A DNA stretch of 64,000 nt, taken from positions 1 to 64,000 of the forward strand of contig NZ_LAQL01000011.1 of NCBI RefSeq assembly GCF_001026905.1, in the 5' to 3' direction. A program made the translations under genes and the position numbers. The DNA is from Kiloniella spongiae (GTDB lineage Bacteria > Pseudomonadota > Alphaproteobacteria > Kiloniellales > Kiloniellaceae). The notes below the pieces were generated by a model, which saw nothing but the letters and a program-made list of their open reading frames with translations, did not search any database and had not been told where the DNA came from. Position 1 is the stretch's first letter. Each line of letters starts with the position of its first letter. Shown here piece by piece: positions 17,797-26,852 of the stretch.

Positions 17797-19002
17797 ATGG
17801 TTGGAATAGATAAAAAGCGCCAAATTCTTACACAGGATGAAGCATTTGAATATGGTTCAATTGTTCCCCCGATCTATCAGACCTCAACATTTACCTTTAC
17901 TGATTATGATTCGCTAGAAGACAGATATTCAGGCAAAAGTAATGCCGATATCTATTCCAGAACAGAAAACCCGACCTCGCGTATCCTTGAAGAAAAACTT
18001 GCACAGTTAGAGGGGGGAGAAGCAGCAGCTGTATTCGGTAGCGGTATGGCTGCCATTTCCAGTACAGTGCTCGCATTGGTGAAATCAGGCGACAAAGTAG
18101 TATCCGTACAACACGCCTATTCTGATGCCTACCGTCTTTTCGAAGTCTTACTCAAGCAGTTCAACGTTTCAGTAGAATATGTTGATTGCTCTGACCTAGA
18201 AGCACTTGATGTTGCCCTGTGCGGTGCCAGATTACTTTTCCTGGAAAGCCCATCCAGCTTTACCTTTGAAACACATGACATAAGTGCAGTTGCCCAACTG
18301 GCCAAGAAACATAAGGTCATAACCCTTATCGACAATAGCTTTGCAACACCCCTTTACCAAAACCCGATTGAACACGGCATCGATCTCGTGGTTCATTCTC
18401 TCTCGAAATACCTCTCGGGTCACAGTGATGTGGTTGCTGGTTGCACGATTGGTTCAGAACAACTGATTAAAAATATCAGAGACACAAGCCTATCCCTTCT
18501 TGGCGGCAAACTGTCCGCAATGGAATCATCACTGATACTACGTGGTATGAGAACTTTAGAATTGCGACTGAAAGCCCACAGTGAAGCGGCTGATTATATC
18601 TTAAAGCACTTAGGAAAAGATCACCGTATCGCACAGATTAACTTCCCCGGTTATTCATCAAAAATCCCTGATAGCCTGACAGGAACCGGCGGACTTTTCT
18701 CTATTCAACTCGCCCAAGGTGCCAATATCAAAGCCTTTTGCGATGCTCTCGACGTATTTCGCCTTGGGGTTAGCTGGGGAGGTTATGAAAGCCTTGTATT
18801 ACCCGTAGAGGTCGCAGGACGCATAGATTCAGGTCCCAACGCAATTAACGATTTCGGCGTACATAGAAATACCGTGCGCCTCTTTGCCGGGCTGGAAGGA
18901 AATGACCTGTTATTACAGGACATTCTTACAGGCCTCGCGGCCGCATTTTCTTCAGATCAACAACATATTTCTGATCAGAATAATGTGGCCATAAACAACT
19001 AA
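17797..19002 (+). CDS. Cys/Met metabolism PLP-dependent enzyme (trans-sulfuration family)
   Basis: A 401-residue fold-type I PLP enzyme of the cystathionine gamma-synthase / beta-lyase / methionine gamma-lyase group. Visible are YSRTENPT (53-60), FGSGMAAIS (80-88), the ring-stacking Tyr108, LESPSSFTFETHD (149-161, closest in style to cystathionine beta-lyases) and the PLP lysine Lys204 in HSLSKYLSGHSD. The segment after the tyrosine reads Y-S-D, where methionine gamma-lyase has Y-G-C, so the lyase-specific cysteine is absent. It cleaves or forms a C-S (or C-O) bond at the beta or gamma carbon of an amino acid; the substrate is unknown. Unusually, it leads a sugar-type ABC operon, 27 bases before the binding-protein gene. 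Confidence 0.85.
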   Translation: MVGIDKKRQILTQDEAFEYGSIVPPIYQTSTFTFTDYDSLEDRYSGKSNADIYSRTENPTSRILEEKLAQLEGGEAAAVFGSGMAAISSTVLALVKSGDKVVSVQHAYSDAYRLFEVLLKQFNVSVEYVDCSDLEALDVALCGARLLFLESPSSFTFETHDISAVAQLAKKHKVITLIDNSFATPLYQNPIEHGIDLVVHSLSKYLSGHSDVVAGCTIGSEQLIKNIRDTSLSLLGGKLSAMESSLILRGMRTLELRLKAHSEAADYILKHLGKDHRIAQINFPGYSSKIPDSLTGTGGLFSIQLAQGANIKAFCDALDVFRLGVSWGGYESLVLPVEVAGRIDSGPNAINDFGVHRNTVRLFAGLEGNDLLLQDILTGLAAAFSSDQQHISDQNNVAINN

Positions 19003-19029
19003 AAAAAATAATCAATCTGGGAGGACGTA

Positions 19030-20289
19030 ATGAAGTTCAAAAAATATCTATCAGGAAGTGTTGCTGCCCTGTGCCTAGCGGCAACATGTTTCGGAACAGC
19101 TGCTTTGGCTGATGGAAAAAAAGCTGAAGTGATCCATTGGTGGACATCCGCAAGTGAAGCTGCTGCAATCAAGGTCTTTGCCGATCGCTTTCAAGAAGCC
19201 GGCGGCGAATGGGTTGATAACGGTATCGCTGGTGATGCTGCCAAACAAACTTTCACCAACAGATTACTGGGTGGTAATCCGCCACAAGTAGGGCAGTTCA
19301 ACGTTACCCGTGAATTCGAAGAAATCGTTGACGCAGGGTTACTCAACAATCTGAATGCCGAAGCCGAAGCAGGCAACTGGGCCGAAGTTCTTCCCGGCAT
19401 TATCAACAACGTTATCAAACGCGATGGCAACTACTATGCGGTTCCCGTTAATATTCACGGGTCAAACTGGCTGTGGTATAACAAGGCCGCTTTTGAAAAA
19501 GCAGGCGCAAAGCCCCCTACCGACTGGGACAGCTTCTTCGAAGCAGTTGACAAGCTGAAAGCCGATGGCGCGGTTCCTCTGGCTGTCGGTGGTGAAGCAT
19601 GGCAGGAAAGACTGACCTTTAACGCCGTTCTGCTATCTGTTGCTGGTAGAGATTTTTACCTCAAGCTATTTAATGATCGTGATGCAGAGTTAATCAAGTC
19701 AGAAAAGATGGGCGAAGTCATCGACGTCTATACCCGTCTGCGGGATCTAGTAAGAGAAACCGACAAAGGATCTCCGGGACGTAGCTGGAACGAAACCACC
19801 AGCATGGTTATTACCGGCAAAGCTGCGATGCAGATCATGGGCGATTGGGCCAAGGGTGAGTTTATTTCTGCCGGTCAGAAAGCTGGTGTGGACTATGGCT
19901 GTATTCCAGCCGTTATCCCGCAATCACCTTACATGATCTCTGGTGATGTCTTCGTTTTCCCGAAAACAGGAAACGAGGCTGATCGCGAAACACAGTCTTT
20001 GATGGTCAACGTAATGCTGGACAAGGAAACCCAGGTTGCCTTCAATAACGTAAAGGGTTCAATCCCTGTACGTTCAGATGTTGATCCAAGCAAGCTGGAT
20101 CCCTGTGGGGCACAAGCGATCAAATTAACATCAAGTGACGCAACCCATGTTGGGTCAACAGGTATGTATATCACGCCTGATCTCGCAGGCGCTATTCAAG
20201 ATATTTATACTGAATACTGGAACGCAAGTGACATGACCAAAGAAGATATGGTTGCACGTCTTGTCGAAACTTTCGAAACAGTAAACTAA
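19030..20289 (+). CDS. Carbohydrate ABC transporter substrate-binding protein
   Basis: A 419-residue periplasmic binding protein of family 1 (MalE-like), close in style to the glucose/mannose-binding GtsA proteins: after a Sec signal peptide (cleavage after about residue 27, ALA-DG) the mature protein opens with KAEVIHWWTSASEAAAIKVF. Further marks are GNPPQVGQFN and IHGSNWLWYNKAAFEKAG, and two cysteines (YGCIP, DPCGAQ) in the C-terminal half that could form a disulfide. It captures a sugar or sugar-like ligand for the two permeases and ATPase downstream. A hairpin in the following spacer may stabilise its mRNA. The ligand cannot be named; the leading PLP enzyme hints at an amino-acid conjugate. 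Confidence 0.88.
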   Translation: MKFKKYLSGSVAALCLAATCFGTAALADGKKAEVIHWWTSASEAAAIKVFADRFQEAGGEWVDNGIAGDAAKQTFTNRLLGGNPPQVGQFNVTREFEEIVDAGLLNNLNAEAEAGNWAEVLPGIINNVIKRDGNYYAVPVNIHGSNWLWYNKAAFEKAGAKPPTDWDSFFEAVDKLKADGAVPLAVGGEAWQERLTFNAVLLSVAGRDFYLKLFNDRDAELIKSEKMGEVIDVYTRLRDLVRETDKGSPGRSWNETTSMVITGKAAMQIMGDWAKGEFISAGQKAGVDYGCIPAVIPQSPYMISGDVFVFPKTGNEADRETQSLMVNVMLDKETQVAFNNVKGSIPVRSDVDPSKLDPCGAQAIKLTSSDATHVGSTGMYITPDLAGAIQDIYTEYWNASDMTKEDMVARLVETFETVN

Positions 20290-20299
20290 CAGATAATCT

Positions 20300-20365
20300 G
20301 AACCCGGTATTATATTTGATTGAATGATAACAAGTTTGATTAACAAAATATCGGGTTCCTTTTAT
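20300..20365 (+). other. Intercistronic hairpin after the binding-protein gene
   Basis: Arms at 20300-20311 (GAACCCGGTATT) and 20347-20358 (AATATCGGGTTC) pair at 12 positions with one non-standard pair, enclosing 35 bases, then CCTTTTATT. It may act as a partial terminator or as a 3' mRNA stabiliser that keeps the binding protein more abundant than the permeases, as known for malE-type operons. Confidence 0.55.
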
Positions 20366-20385
20366 TCCCCCAACCAGGCGAGAAA

Positions 20386-21270
20386 ATGAAATACCCTTTG
20401 ATATCATCTCGGTTGGCTGCACGTTTGACGATTTTACCGTTTGTTGTCATTGCTTTGACAATTTTTGTCGGTTGCGTCCTCTGGTCTGTACAGCTTTCTT
20501 TTACCAGCTCCAAGCTGCTCCCGAATTCTGACTTTGTTGGCTTGGATCAATACATCCGTCTGTTTAATACGACGCGGTGGATTGTTTCCCTGAAGAACAT
20601 GGTGATCTTTGGCGTTCTCTTTACGTCCGGGTCCCTGATCTTAGGGTTTTTGCTTGCTGTCTTCATTGATCAGAAAGTACGGGCTGAGTCCTTTTTCCGA
20701 ACTGTCTTTCTCTATCCCCATGCTTTGTCCTTTGTTGTCACAGGACTTGCCTGGCAATGGTTTTTAAATCCTGCACTGGGTTTACAGGAAATGGTGCGCG
20801 TTGCAGGTTGGGAAAGCTTTACTTTTGACTGGCTTGTTAATCGGGATTTTGCCATTTACACCGTGGTTTTTGCAGCTATTTGGCAGGCATCCGGTTTGGT
20901 AATGGCCTTAATGCTTGCTGGCCTGCGAGGTGTTGACCCGGAAATCTGGAAAGCAACAAAAATAGACGGCGTTCCGACATGGCGCGTTTACTTGCACGTC
21001 ATTATCCCTATCCTCGGCCCTGTCATCTTTACCTCCGTCATTTTATTATCTCTGTCAGTTGTTAAGGGGTATGACATCGTTGTTGCCATGACAGGTGGTG
21101 GCCCGGGTATTGCCACTGAAGTTCCGGCAAAATTTGTACTCGACCATCTTTTACAGCGTGCCAATATCGGCCTCGCAATGGCTGGCGCAACAGTGATGTT
21201 GTTGACCGTGATTGCTGCCCTAGCCCCTTGGCTTTACGTCAAACACGTCAAAAAGGGAGCTAATGGGTAA
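20386..21270 (+). CDS. Sugar ABC transporter permease, MalF/UgpA type
   Basis: A 294-residue inner-membrane permease with six predicted helices. The EAA loop that docks to the ATPase is seen as EIWKATKIDGVPTWRVYLHVIIPILGP near residues 186-212. N-terminal RLAARLTILPFVVIAL forms the first helix. It pairs with the next gene, two bases downstream, to form the translocation pore. Substrate specificity is that of the binding protein and is unknown. Confidence 0.9.
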   Translation: MKYPLISSRLAARLTILPFVVIALTIFVGCVLWSVQLSFTSSKLLPNSDFVGLDQYIRLFNTTRWIVSLKNMVIFGVLFTSGSLILGFLLAVFIDQKVRAESFFRTVFLYPHALSFVVTGLAWQWFLNPALGLQEMVRVAGWESFTFDWLVNRDFAIYTVVFAAIWQASGLVMALMLAGLRGVDPEIWKATKIDGVPTWRVYLHVIIPILGPVIFTSVILLSLSVVKGYDIVVAMTGGGPGIATEVPAKFVLDHLLQRANIGLAMAGATVMLLTVIAALAPWLYVKHVKKGANG

Positions 21271-21272
21271 TT

Positions 21273-22172
21273 ATGACAATGACACAAAGTACATCAACAC
21301 CCTCTCTTAAAAAACCTAGAACAATAATATCCAAAGAACGGATTGCGATTTATCTCTTTCTAATCATCTGTTCTCTTTTCTTTCTGCTACCACTTTACAT
21401 AGTTCTGATTACATCGCTCAAAACCATGCCCGAGATCCGTATGGGCAATATCATGAGTTGGCCGGAAACATGGAACACAGATGCCTGGGTCAAAGCCTGG
21501 TCCACGGCGTGTACTGGTCTGCAGTGCGAAGGGGTAAGTGTCGGCTTCTGGAATTCTATCAAAATTCTAATCCCCAGCCTCTTCGTATCTATTCTGTCCG
21601 GCGCGATCTGCGGGTACGTTCTTTCATACTGGCGATTTAAAGGCGCAGAACTATTCTTTGGGATTATTCTATTCGGAGCCTTTATTCCCTATCAGGCCCT
21701 CATCTATCCGATGATTAAGATTTTCGCGACTTTTGGCCTCTATGGAACTCTTCCGGGGATTATTCTCGTCCATACAATTTTTGGGCTGCCCATCATGACG
21801 TTGATATTCAGAAATTATTATTCGACATTACCGTCAGAGATTTTCAAAGCAGCTCGTGTTGATGGTGCAGGTTTCTTTGGCGTGTTCTTTCATGTTTTGT
21901 TGCCCATGTCGACGCCGATCCTGATTGTCGCCGTCATCCTACAGGTCACAGGTATCTGGAATGATTTCCTGTTGGGATTGATTTTCGGCGGGCGTGAAAA
22001 CATGCCCATGACCGTTCAACTAAATAATATTGTCAATACGGCGCGCGGTGCCAAGGAATATAACGTCAACATGGCGGCAACGTTCCTGACCGCTATGGTT
22101 CCTCTGTTGGTGTACTTTTTTTCCGGGCGTTGGTTCGTTCGCGGAATTGCAGCTGGTGCTGTTAAAGGATAA
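21273..22172 (+). CDS. Sugar ABC transporter permease, MalG/UgpE type
   Basis: A 299-residue permease of the MalG group. It has an N-terminal cytoplasmic stretch, six hydrophobic segments and the EAA motif EIFKAARVDGAGFFGVFFHVLLPMSTP around residues 190-215. The loop containing TACTGLQCEG between the first two helices resembles glucose/mannose transporter permeases. It starts two bases after the preceding permease and ends three bases before the ATPase gene, so all are translated from one message. Confidence 0.9.
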   Translation: MTMTQSTSTPSLKKPRTIISKERIAIYLFLIICSLFFLLPLYIVLITSLKTMPEIRMGNIMSWPETWNTDAWVKAWSTACTGLQCEGVSVGFWNSIKILIPSLFVSILSGAICGYVLSYWRFKGAELFFGIILFGAFIPYQALIYPMIKIFATFGLYGTLPGIILVHTIFGLPIMTLIFRNYYSTLPSEIFKAARVDGAGFFGVFFHVLLPMSTPILIVAVILQVTGIWNDFLLGLIFGGRENMPMTVQLNNIVNTARGAKEYNVNMAATFLTAMVPLLVYFFSGRWFVRGIAAGAVKG

Positions 22173-22175
22173 GAG

Positions 22176-23267
22176 ATGCAAAACAATACAAATACAGCAC
22201 ATGTAAGTGCAAAAGATCTCAGTGTCAGCTTTGGCAAGGTCGATGTTCTTAAAAAACTAAACCTTGAAATCAACAAGGGGGAATTTCTTGTTCTTCTTGG
22301 TGCATCCGGTTGCGGGAAATCCACACTACTCAATACTTTTGCGGGCCTTCAGGAAGCAACAGACGGCGATGTCTGGATTGATGATCGGAACGTTACGTTT
22401 ATGGAACCAAAAGACCGTGGCATCGCGATGGTATTCCAGTCCTACGCTCTCTACCCTAAGATGACTGTTCGTGGTAATTTATCTTTCGGTTTGAAAATGA
22501 ACAAAACGCCGAAAGACAAAATTAATGAACTGGTCGCTTATGCCGCGCGGGTTCTTCAAATAGAAAACCTGTTGGACAGAAAACCCGGTGAGCTTTCGGG
22601 CGGGCAAAGGCAAAGGGTTGCAATTGGCCGCGCACTAGTACGAAAAGCCGATGTCTTTCTGTTTGATGAACCATTGTCAAATCTGGATGCAAAGCTGCGC
22701 TCAGAGCTTCGTGTAGAGTTAAAGCGCCTACACGAAGAACTTGGCGCAACCATGATTTACGTAACGCATGATCAAGTTGAAGCCTTGACCCTTGCCGATC
22801 GTATTGCCGTTATGAAAGCAGGTGTCATCCAACAACTTGGAACGCCGGATCAAATCTACAAAGAACCGGCAACACGCTATGTCGCCCAGTTTGTCGGCAT
22901 GCCAAGCATGAACTTCGTTACCGGAAAAATAATAAACACTTCTGGTGGCACATACTTCGAAAATGGCGATATCAAATTTTCCATTGATGAGTATATCTCG
23001 AAACAACCGCTGAGAGACGGTCAGACAGTTGAACTCGGTATACGCCCGGAACATGTGGTTTTGGATACTGATGGTTCAACTACCTTTAATGTTGATATCA
23101 TAGAAAAGCTAGGATCAGAGCTTATTGTCTGGGGTAAAGTTGGATCGACGTCCTTAACTCTGCGCGCTGAACCGGAATCTTCTGTTGCTTCAAAAGAAGT
23201 GCGAAAGATCAGCTTTAAGATTTCTGGATTGAATTTTTTCGACCCGGAAACAGGATTGCGTTTATAA
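22176..23267 (+). CDS. Sugar ABC transporter ATP-binding protein, MalK/UgpC type
   Basis: A 363-residue ATPase of the CUT1 class. It shows Walker [10 protein letters not shown] (about residues 43-51), Q-loop in VFQSYALYP, signature [15 protein letters not shown], Walker [17 protein letters not shown] and the H-loop YVTHDQVEA, followed by a C-terminal TOBE/OB domain from about residue 235 ([20 protein letters not shown]). It powers the importer formed with the two permeases immediately upstream. MalK-type ATPases are often shared between importers, so it could serve others. Confidence 0.92.
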   Translation: MQNNTNTAHVSAKDLSVSFGKVDVLKKLNLEINKGEFLVLLGASGCGKSTLLNTFAGLQEATDGDVWIDDRNVTFMEPKDRGIAMVFQSYALYPKMTVRGNLSFGLKMNKTPKDKINELVAYAARVLQIENLLDRKPGELSGGQRQRVAIGRALVRKADVFLFDEPLSNLDAKLRSELRVELKRLHEELGATMIYVTHDQVEALTLADRIAVMKAGVIQQLGTPDQIYKEPATRYVAQFVGMPSMNFVTGKIINTSGGTYFENGDIKFSIDEYISKQPLRDGQTVELGIRPEHVVLDTDGSTTFNVDIIEKLGSELIVWGKVGSTSLTLRAEPESSVASKEVRKISFKISGLNFFDPETGLRL

Positions 23268-23324
23268 AAGCTGTTATAGTCTCGTATTATATCTGAATAA
23301 ATAAGATAAAATTGGAATTTTAAT

Positions 23325-24023
23325 ATGCTGGGTCTAGCCCCTATTTCCACAACGAATAAATCGGATATGATTGCTGAGCAGTTGATTCATTTCATCAATC
23401 TGAACAACTACAAGGCAGGCGATCAACTGCCATCCGAACGTGAATTGATGGAAGCTTTGGGCGTTGGACGCTCTTCTGTTCGTGAAGCCGTCAGAAAGCT
23501 CGAAGCCAAAAATATTATCCAAATCAGAAGAGGTGCAGGAACCTTTCTTTGTCGTCAGGTAAGTAAAGACGAAGTTCTGGTACCTATTAACATCGGACCA
23601 GAGCGGGATAGCCTTATTTTTGCGCTTGATATCCGGCGCGGGCTTGAAGCTGAAGCGGCCATGATTGCAGCAAGCAGAGGCACAGATGAAGCAATTGCCT
23701 TCATTGAAAAATGCCTTATAGCCATGGAACATGCCCATCAGACAAATGGCAGTGCGCGGGACGAAGACGCTGTCTTTCATCGTTCTATTTATCAGGCCAC
23801 CGGCAATCCGCTTTTTGAGCAGTTAATTTCTGGTATGCGCGGACCGTTTCAAAGCTTCTTCAGCAAGCCTTTTGATCGACAGGACTTTGGACAAAGATCT
23901 TTTCCCTTACACCGGGAACTATACGAAGCAATCGCTAAACGAGACCCCGAGCTAAGCAGAATAACAACGCTAAAGCTCCTGGATTGCGTTGAGAGAGATA
24001 TTCTAGAAATGGCTCCTGCATAA
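23325..24023 (+). CDS. GntR family regulator, FadR subfamily
   Basis: A 232-residue repressor-type protein. Residues about 10-75 are the GntR winged helix (YKAGDQLPSERELMEALGVGRSSVREAVRKLEAKNIIQIRRGAGTF), the rest an all-helical FCD ligand domain with the metal-binding pattern seen in FadR-subfamily members (DEDAVFHRSIYQATGN, and FPLHRELYEAI near 200). It is the sixth gene of the PLP enzyme/ABC operon and is the natural candidate to bind the palindrome at 17760-17774, giving substrate-induced expression with autoregulation. Confidence 0.88.
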   Translation: MLGLAPISTTNKSDMIAEQLIHFINLNNYKAGDQLPSERELMEALGVGRSSVREAVRKLEAKNIIQIRRGAGTFLCRQVSKDEVLVPINIGPERDSLIFALDIRRGLEAEAAMIAASRGTDEAIAFIEKCLIAMEHAHQTNGSARDEDAVFHRSIYQATGNPLFEQLISGMRGPFQSFFSKPFDRQDFGQRSFPLHRELYEAIAKRDPELSRITTLKLLDCVERDILEMAPA

Positions 24024-24056
24024 GTATATTTAAAATCTAACCATTATTTTTGATAA

Positions 24057-24596
24057 ATGAACATGCTTAAAAAATCACTCGCGACATGGGACATGAAATC
24101 TGCCAAGGATATTCGTGCGATCTATACCCAATACGTGAATACACCAAGCTTTGAACAGGATTTAATGGATGTTCTGCTGGACAGAGAACTTCAATCTGGC
24201 TCCACATGGATTTTAAAGAACCACCTCTGTAATAAGGGTTCTTTTACCCCGCTCTATTCAAAAACCATACTCGATCATCTAGAGCTATTTGATCAGTGGG
24301 AAAGTCAGCTCCATATCCTTCAATCTTTTGAGCATTTGACCATAACCGCCGCACAAAAATTTACGGTAGAGAATTTCATTCGTCTTTGCTTGAGAAGCGA
24401 AAGGAAATTAATTCGTGCCTGGGGGTATCACGGATTTCATTTCTTCAGTAAGAAATTTCCTGAATATAAGACGGAAGCAGAGACTATAATGCAAAAAGCT
24501 CTGTTCGATGAAGCAGCATCAGTAAAGGCGCGAATTAGAAATTTACTCAGGGAATCCCCCCCTCAAAAAAAATCAACTAAACTTGAGAAAATCTGA
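24057..24596 (+). CDS. Hypothetical helical (HEAT-like) protein
   Basis: A 179-residue protein I do not recognise as a named family. It is soluble, has no signal peptide, and is almost wholly helical; repeated Leu/Trp/Phe-rich helix pairs (for example FEQDLMDVLLDREL, FIRLCLRSERKLIRAWGYHGFHFF, ASVKARIRNLLRES) look like an alpha-solenoid of HEAT or ARM type. It follows the FadR-type regulator by 33 bases on the same strand and may be the seventh gene of the operon or separate. Its last 20 bases overlap the convergent histidine kinase gene. No function can be given. Confidence 0.6.
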   Translation: MNMLKKSLATWDMKSAKDIRAIYTQYVNTPSFEQDLMDVLLDRELQSGSTWILKNHLCNKGSFTPLYSKTILDHLELFDQWESQLHILQSFEHLTITAAQKFTVENFIRLCLRSERKLIRAWGYHGFHFFSKKFPEYKTEAETIMQKALFDEAASVKARIRNLLRESPPQKKSTKLEKI

Positions 24597-25962
24597 GTCT
24601 GAAACAAGCCCCCTGCCCCTGTGTCGCTTCCTTATACTCTATAAATCCACCATGACGTTCCATAATTTCCCTGACAATTGGCAAGCCCAGACCACAGCCT
24701 TCATCGTCCCGTGTTTCAGAGCGATAAAAACGTTCAAAAATTTTATCGCGCTCGTCCTTAGAAACGCCGGGACCATCATCTTCAACCTCAATCATAGCAT
24801 CTTCCAATTCCTGTTTTATCCGCACCGTAACCGTCGAATTTTCAGGACAATAATGTAATGCATTTTCAATTAAATTCTTCAATGCCTCTTTGATAAGCTC
24901 CTCATTCCCGACAACCGAATTAATTTGGTCTTCTTGCTCAAATCCCAAGTCAATTCGCAACGCAACCGCCTGAGGAACATAAACTCGCGTCACCTCCTCA
25001 CTCAGTAGCTTTAAATCTATTATTTCCGATTGGAAGTTCTCCTCTTCCTGATGTGTTCTCGCCAAACTGAGAAGCTGATTAATCAAGCGTGATGTTTGTT
25101 TCGTACTCCGATTTAAATGCTCTAGTCGTTTCGTGATTTTCACCGGATCTTTTTCATCTTGCGCCAACTCAGCCTGAGTTTGGATCGCCGCAAGTGGTGT
25201 TCTGAGTTGATGTGCTGCGTTGGATGTAAAACGTTGCATCGCCTCAATAGAAGCGCCCAGTCTCTTCATCAGGTCATTAATTGCCTCAATCAAATGACGT
25301 ACTTCTTGCGGAACTTCGTGCTCAATAGGCCTTAGATCCGAAGGTGTTCGTCTATTTAATGCTGCTTCCAACCTTACAAGCGGCTTAAGTCCCCATCCGA
25401 TCCCGATCCATAACACAATTCCCGCAACCAATATCAACACCAGTTGACGAACAATGGCAGCTGTCATCATTTCATTGATCAGATTATTGCGCCCCTCAAT
25501 CGTTTCGGCGACCATCACCGTAAAACGTGCTGACAAACGCCCCCCGGAAATGTGACGGGATATCACGCCAACCCGAATTGCATCACCGCGATAATCAGCA
25601 TCAAAGAAAAGCGGTGCGCCATTTTTAGGAATTTCCTTATCATCCACGATGGGCAAATCATCATAGCCTGTAATAAAGCTATTTCCCGGGCCAACAACCT
25701 GATAAAATACGCGATCTTGCGCGGCCGAAGTTAACATTTCAAGCGCAACATAAGGCACATCAACTTCTAGCTGTTCTCCAACAACAACAACTCGTTCTGC
25801 AATCGCCAGTGCAGACCCCAGCAATACCCGGTCATAGGCCTCGTTGGCTGCTTTACTTGCACTGGAGCGAACTTCGAAAAGCATCAGAGCTGAGATAATC
25901 GCAAGCGCACCTAGCAACCATAGTAACAAACGACGGCGAAGGGACTTGCGTTGCCACCTCAT
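24577..25962 (-). CDS. Sensor histidine kinase, TctE-like
   Basis: A 461-residue membrane histidine kinase. A first helix (about 10-27), a periplasmic sensor region to about residue 175, a second helix, a HAMP-like segment, the phospho-acceptor H-box NAAHQLRTPLAAIQTQ near residue 250, and the HATPase domain with N-box LIENALHYCPE and G-box DDGPGVSKDERDKIFERF, then GCGLGLPIV. The N-terminal arrangement matches the 2CSK_N/TctE group. The start codon overlaps the stop of the response regulator gene by one base (TAATG). With that partner and the divergent binding protein it probably controls the TctCBA transporter genes a few kb away. Confidence 0.9.
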   Translation of the reverse strand: MRWQRKSLRRRLLLWLLGALAIISALMLFEVRSSASKAANEAYDRVLLGSALAIAERVVVVGEQLEVDVPYVALEMLTSAAQDRVFYQVVGPGNSFITGYDDLPIVDDKEIPKNGAPLFFDADYRGDAIRVGVISRHISGGRLSARFTVMVAETIEGRNNLINEMMTAAIVRQLVLILVAGIVLWIGIGWGLKPLVRLEAALNRRTPSDLRPIEHEVPQEVRHLIEAINDLMKRLGASIEAMQRFTSNAAHQLRTPLAAIQTQAELAQDEKDPVKITKRLEHLNRSTKQTSRLINQLLSLARTHQEEENFQSEIIDLKLLSEEVTRVYVPQAVALRIDLGFEQEDQINSVVGNEELIKEALKNLIENALHYCPENSTVTVRIKQELEDAMIEVEDDGPGVSKDERDKIFERFYRSETRDDEGCGLGLPIVREIMERHGGFIEYKEATQGQGACFRLRFSQV

Positions 25963-26630
25963 TATTTTTCCAACAGATACCCAAGACCGCGAACAGTCTT
26001 GATATTGATATCGGCCGCCGCCAGCCTCTTTCTCAAACGGCTAATATAAAGCTCAACAGCATTGGGACTCATATCCTGATCAAAATTGGCAAGACTGTCT
26101 GCAATCTGTTCTTTGCTGACAACCTGTCCGGCCCGGCTGATCAAAAGCTCAAGCAAGCAAAATTCACGGCGTGGCAAGTCCAGAGGCTCACCCATCATCG
26201 AAACCCGGCGCGCCACACTGTCAAAGATCAGCTCACCGATGACAATTTCGGGTGATTTCAAGCCGCTTTGTCGCCGGAGAAGTGCTCGCACTCTTGCTTC
26301 AAGCTCAACCAGATCAAAAGGTTTGGTCAGGTAATCATCCGCCCCAAGGTCAAGACCTTTGACCCGATCATTTAGTGTATCCCGCGCAGTCAGAATTAGG
26401 ACCTGAGCTTTACCACCATTCTGACGATATCGTTTTAAGATCTCCAGCCCGTCATAACCCGGCAGGTTTAGATCCATTACGACCAGGTTAAATTCCTGGG
26501 TTCGTAAAATATTGTCTGCTTCGGTACCGTCACCAACAACATCCACAGCCATTTCCATGCGGGTCAGCGCACTGGATATTCCATCAGCCAAAGCGGCATT
26601 ATCTTCAACGACTAGTATTCTCATGCCCAA
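25962..26630 (-). CDS. Response regulator, OmpR/TctD-like
   Basis: A 222-residue two-domain regulator: receiver domain (1-120) with acidic pocket VEDNAAL, the phospho-acceptor Asp in VVMDLNLPGYDG, and Lys in DDYLTKPFDL; then an OmpR-type winged helix (about 130-220) with the recognition helix SPNAVELYISRLRKRL. It is cotranscribed with the TctE-like kinase. TctD in Salmonella activates tctCBA for tricarboxylate uptake; here the ligand may be a different carboxylate. Confidence 0.92.
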   Translation of the reverse strand: MGMRILVVEDNAALADGISSALTRMEMAVDVVGDGTEADNILRTQEFNLVVMDLNLPGYDGLEILKRYRQNGGKAQVLILTARDTLNDRVKGLDLGADDYLTKPFDLVELEARVRALLRRQSGLKSPEIVIGELIFDSVARRVSMMGEPLDLPRREFCLLELLISRAGQVVSKEQIADSLANFDQDMSPNAVELYISRLRKRLAAADINIKTVRGLGYLLEK

Positions 26631-26852
26631 AAGACTAACTTTGTTCCAAGGGTTTTGAAAAGCCCGGGAATTAAAGAAAATCTATTTTCCTTCCTATGAC
26701 AGGTTCTCGACAGCTTTGAACCATAATGTGAAGAAAAAAACAAAAACAGTAATTGGTTCCTAAGAAAGCAATAATGGACCAAGTATAAATCAGGGGCTCG
26801 GACTATTAAGACACGATCAACAACGCTACAACATAAGCTTGGTTTATTTTGT

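Noticed and set aside
17797-19002. Naming the PLP enzyme methionine gamma-lyase (mdeA)
   Set aside because: The lyase-specific cysteine after the stacking tyrosine is missing (Tyr-Ser-Asp), and the gene is in an unrelated transport operon.
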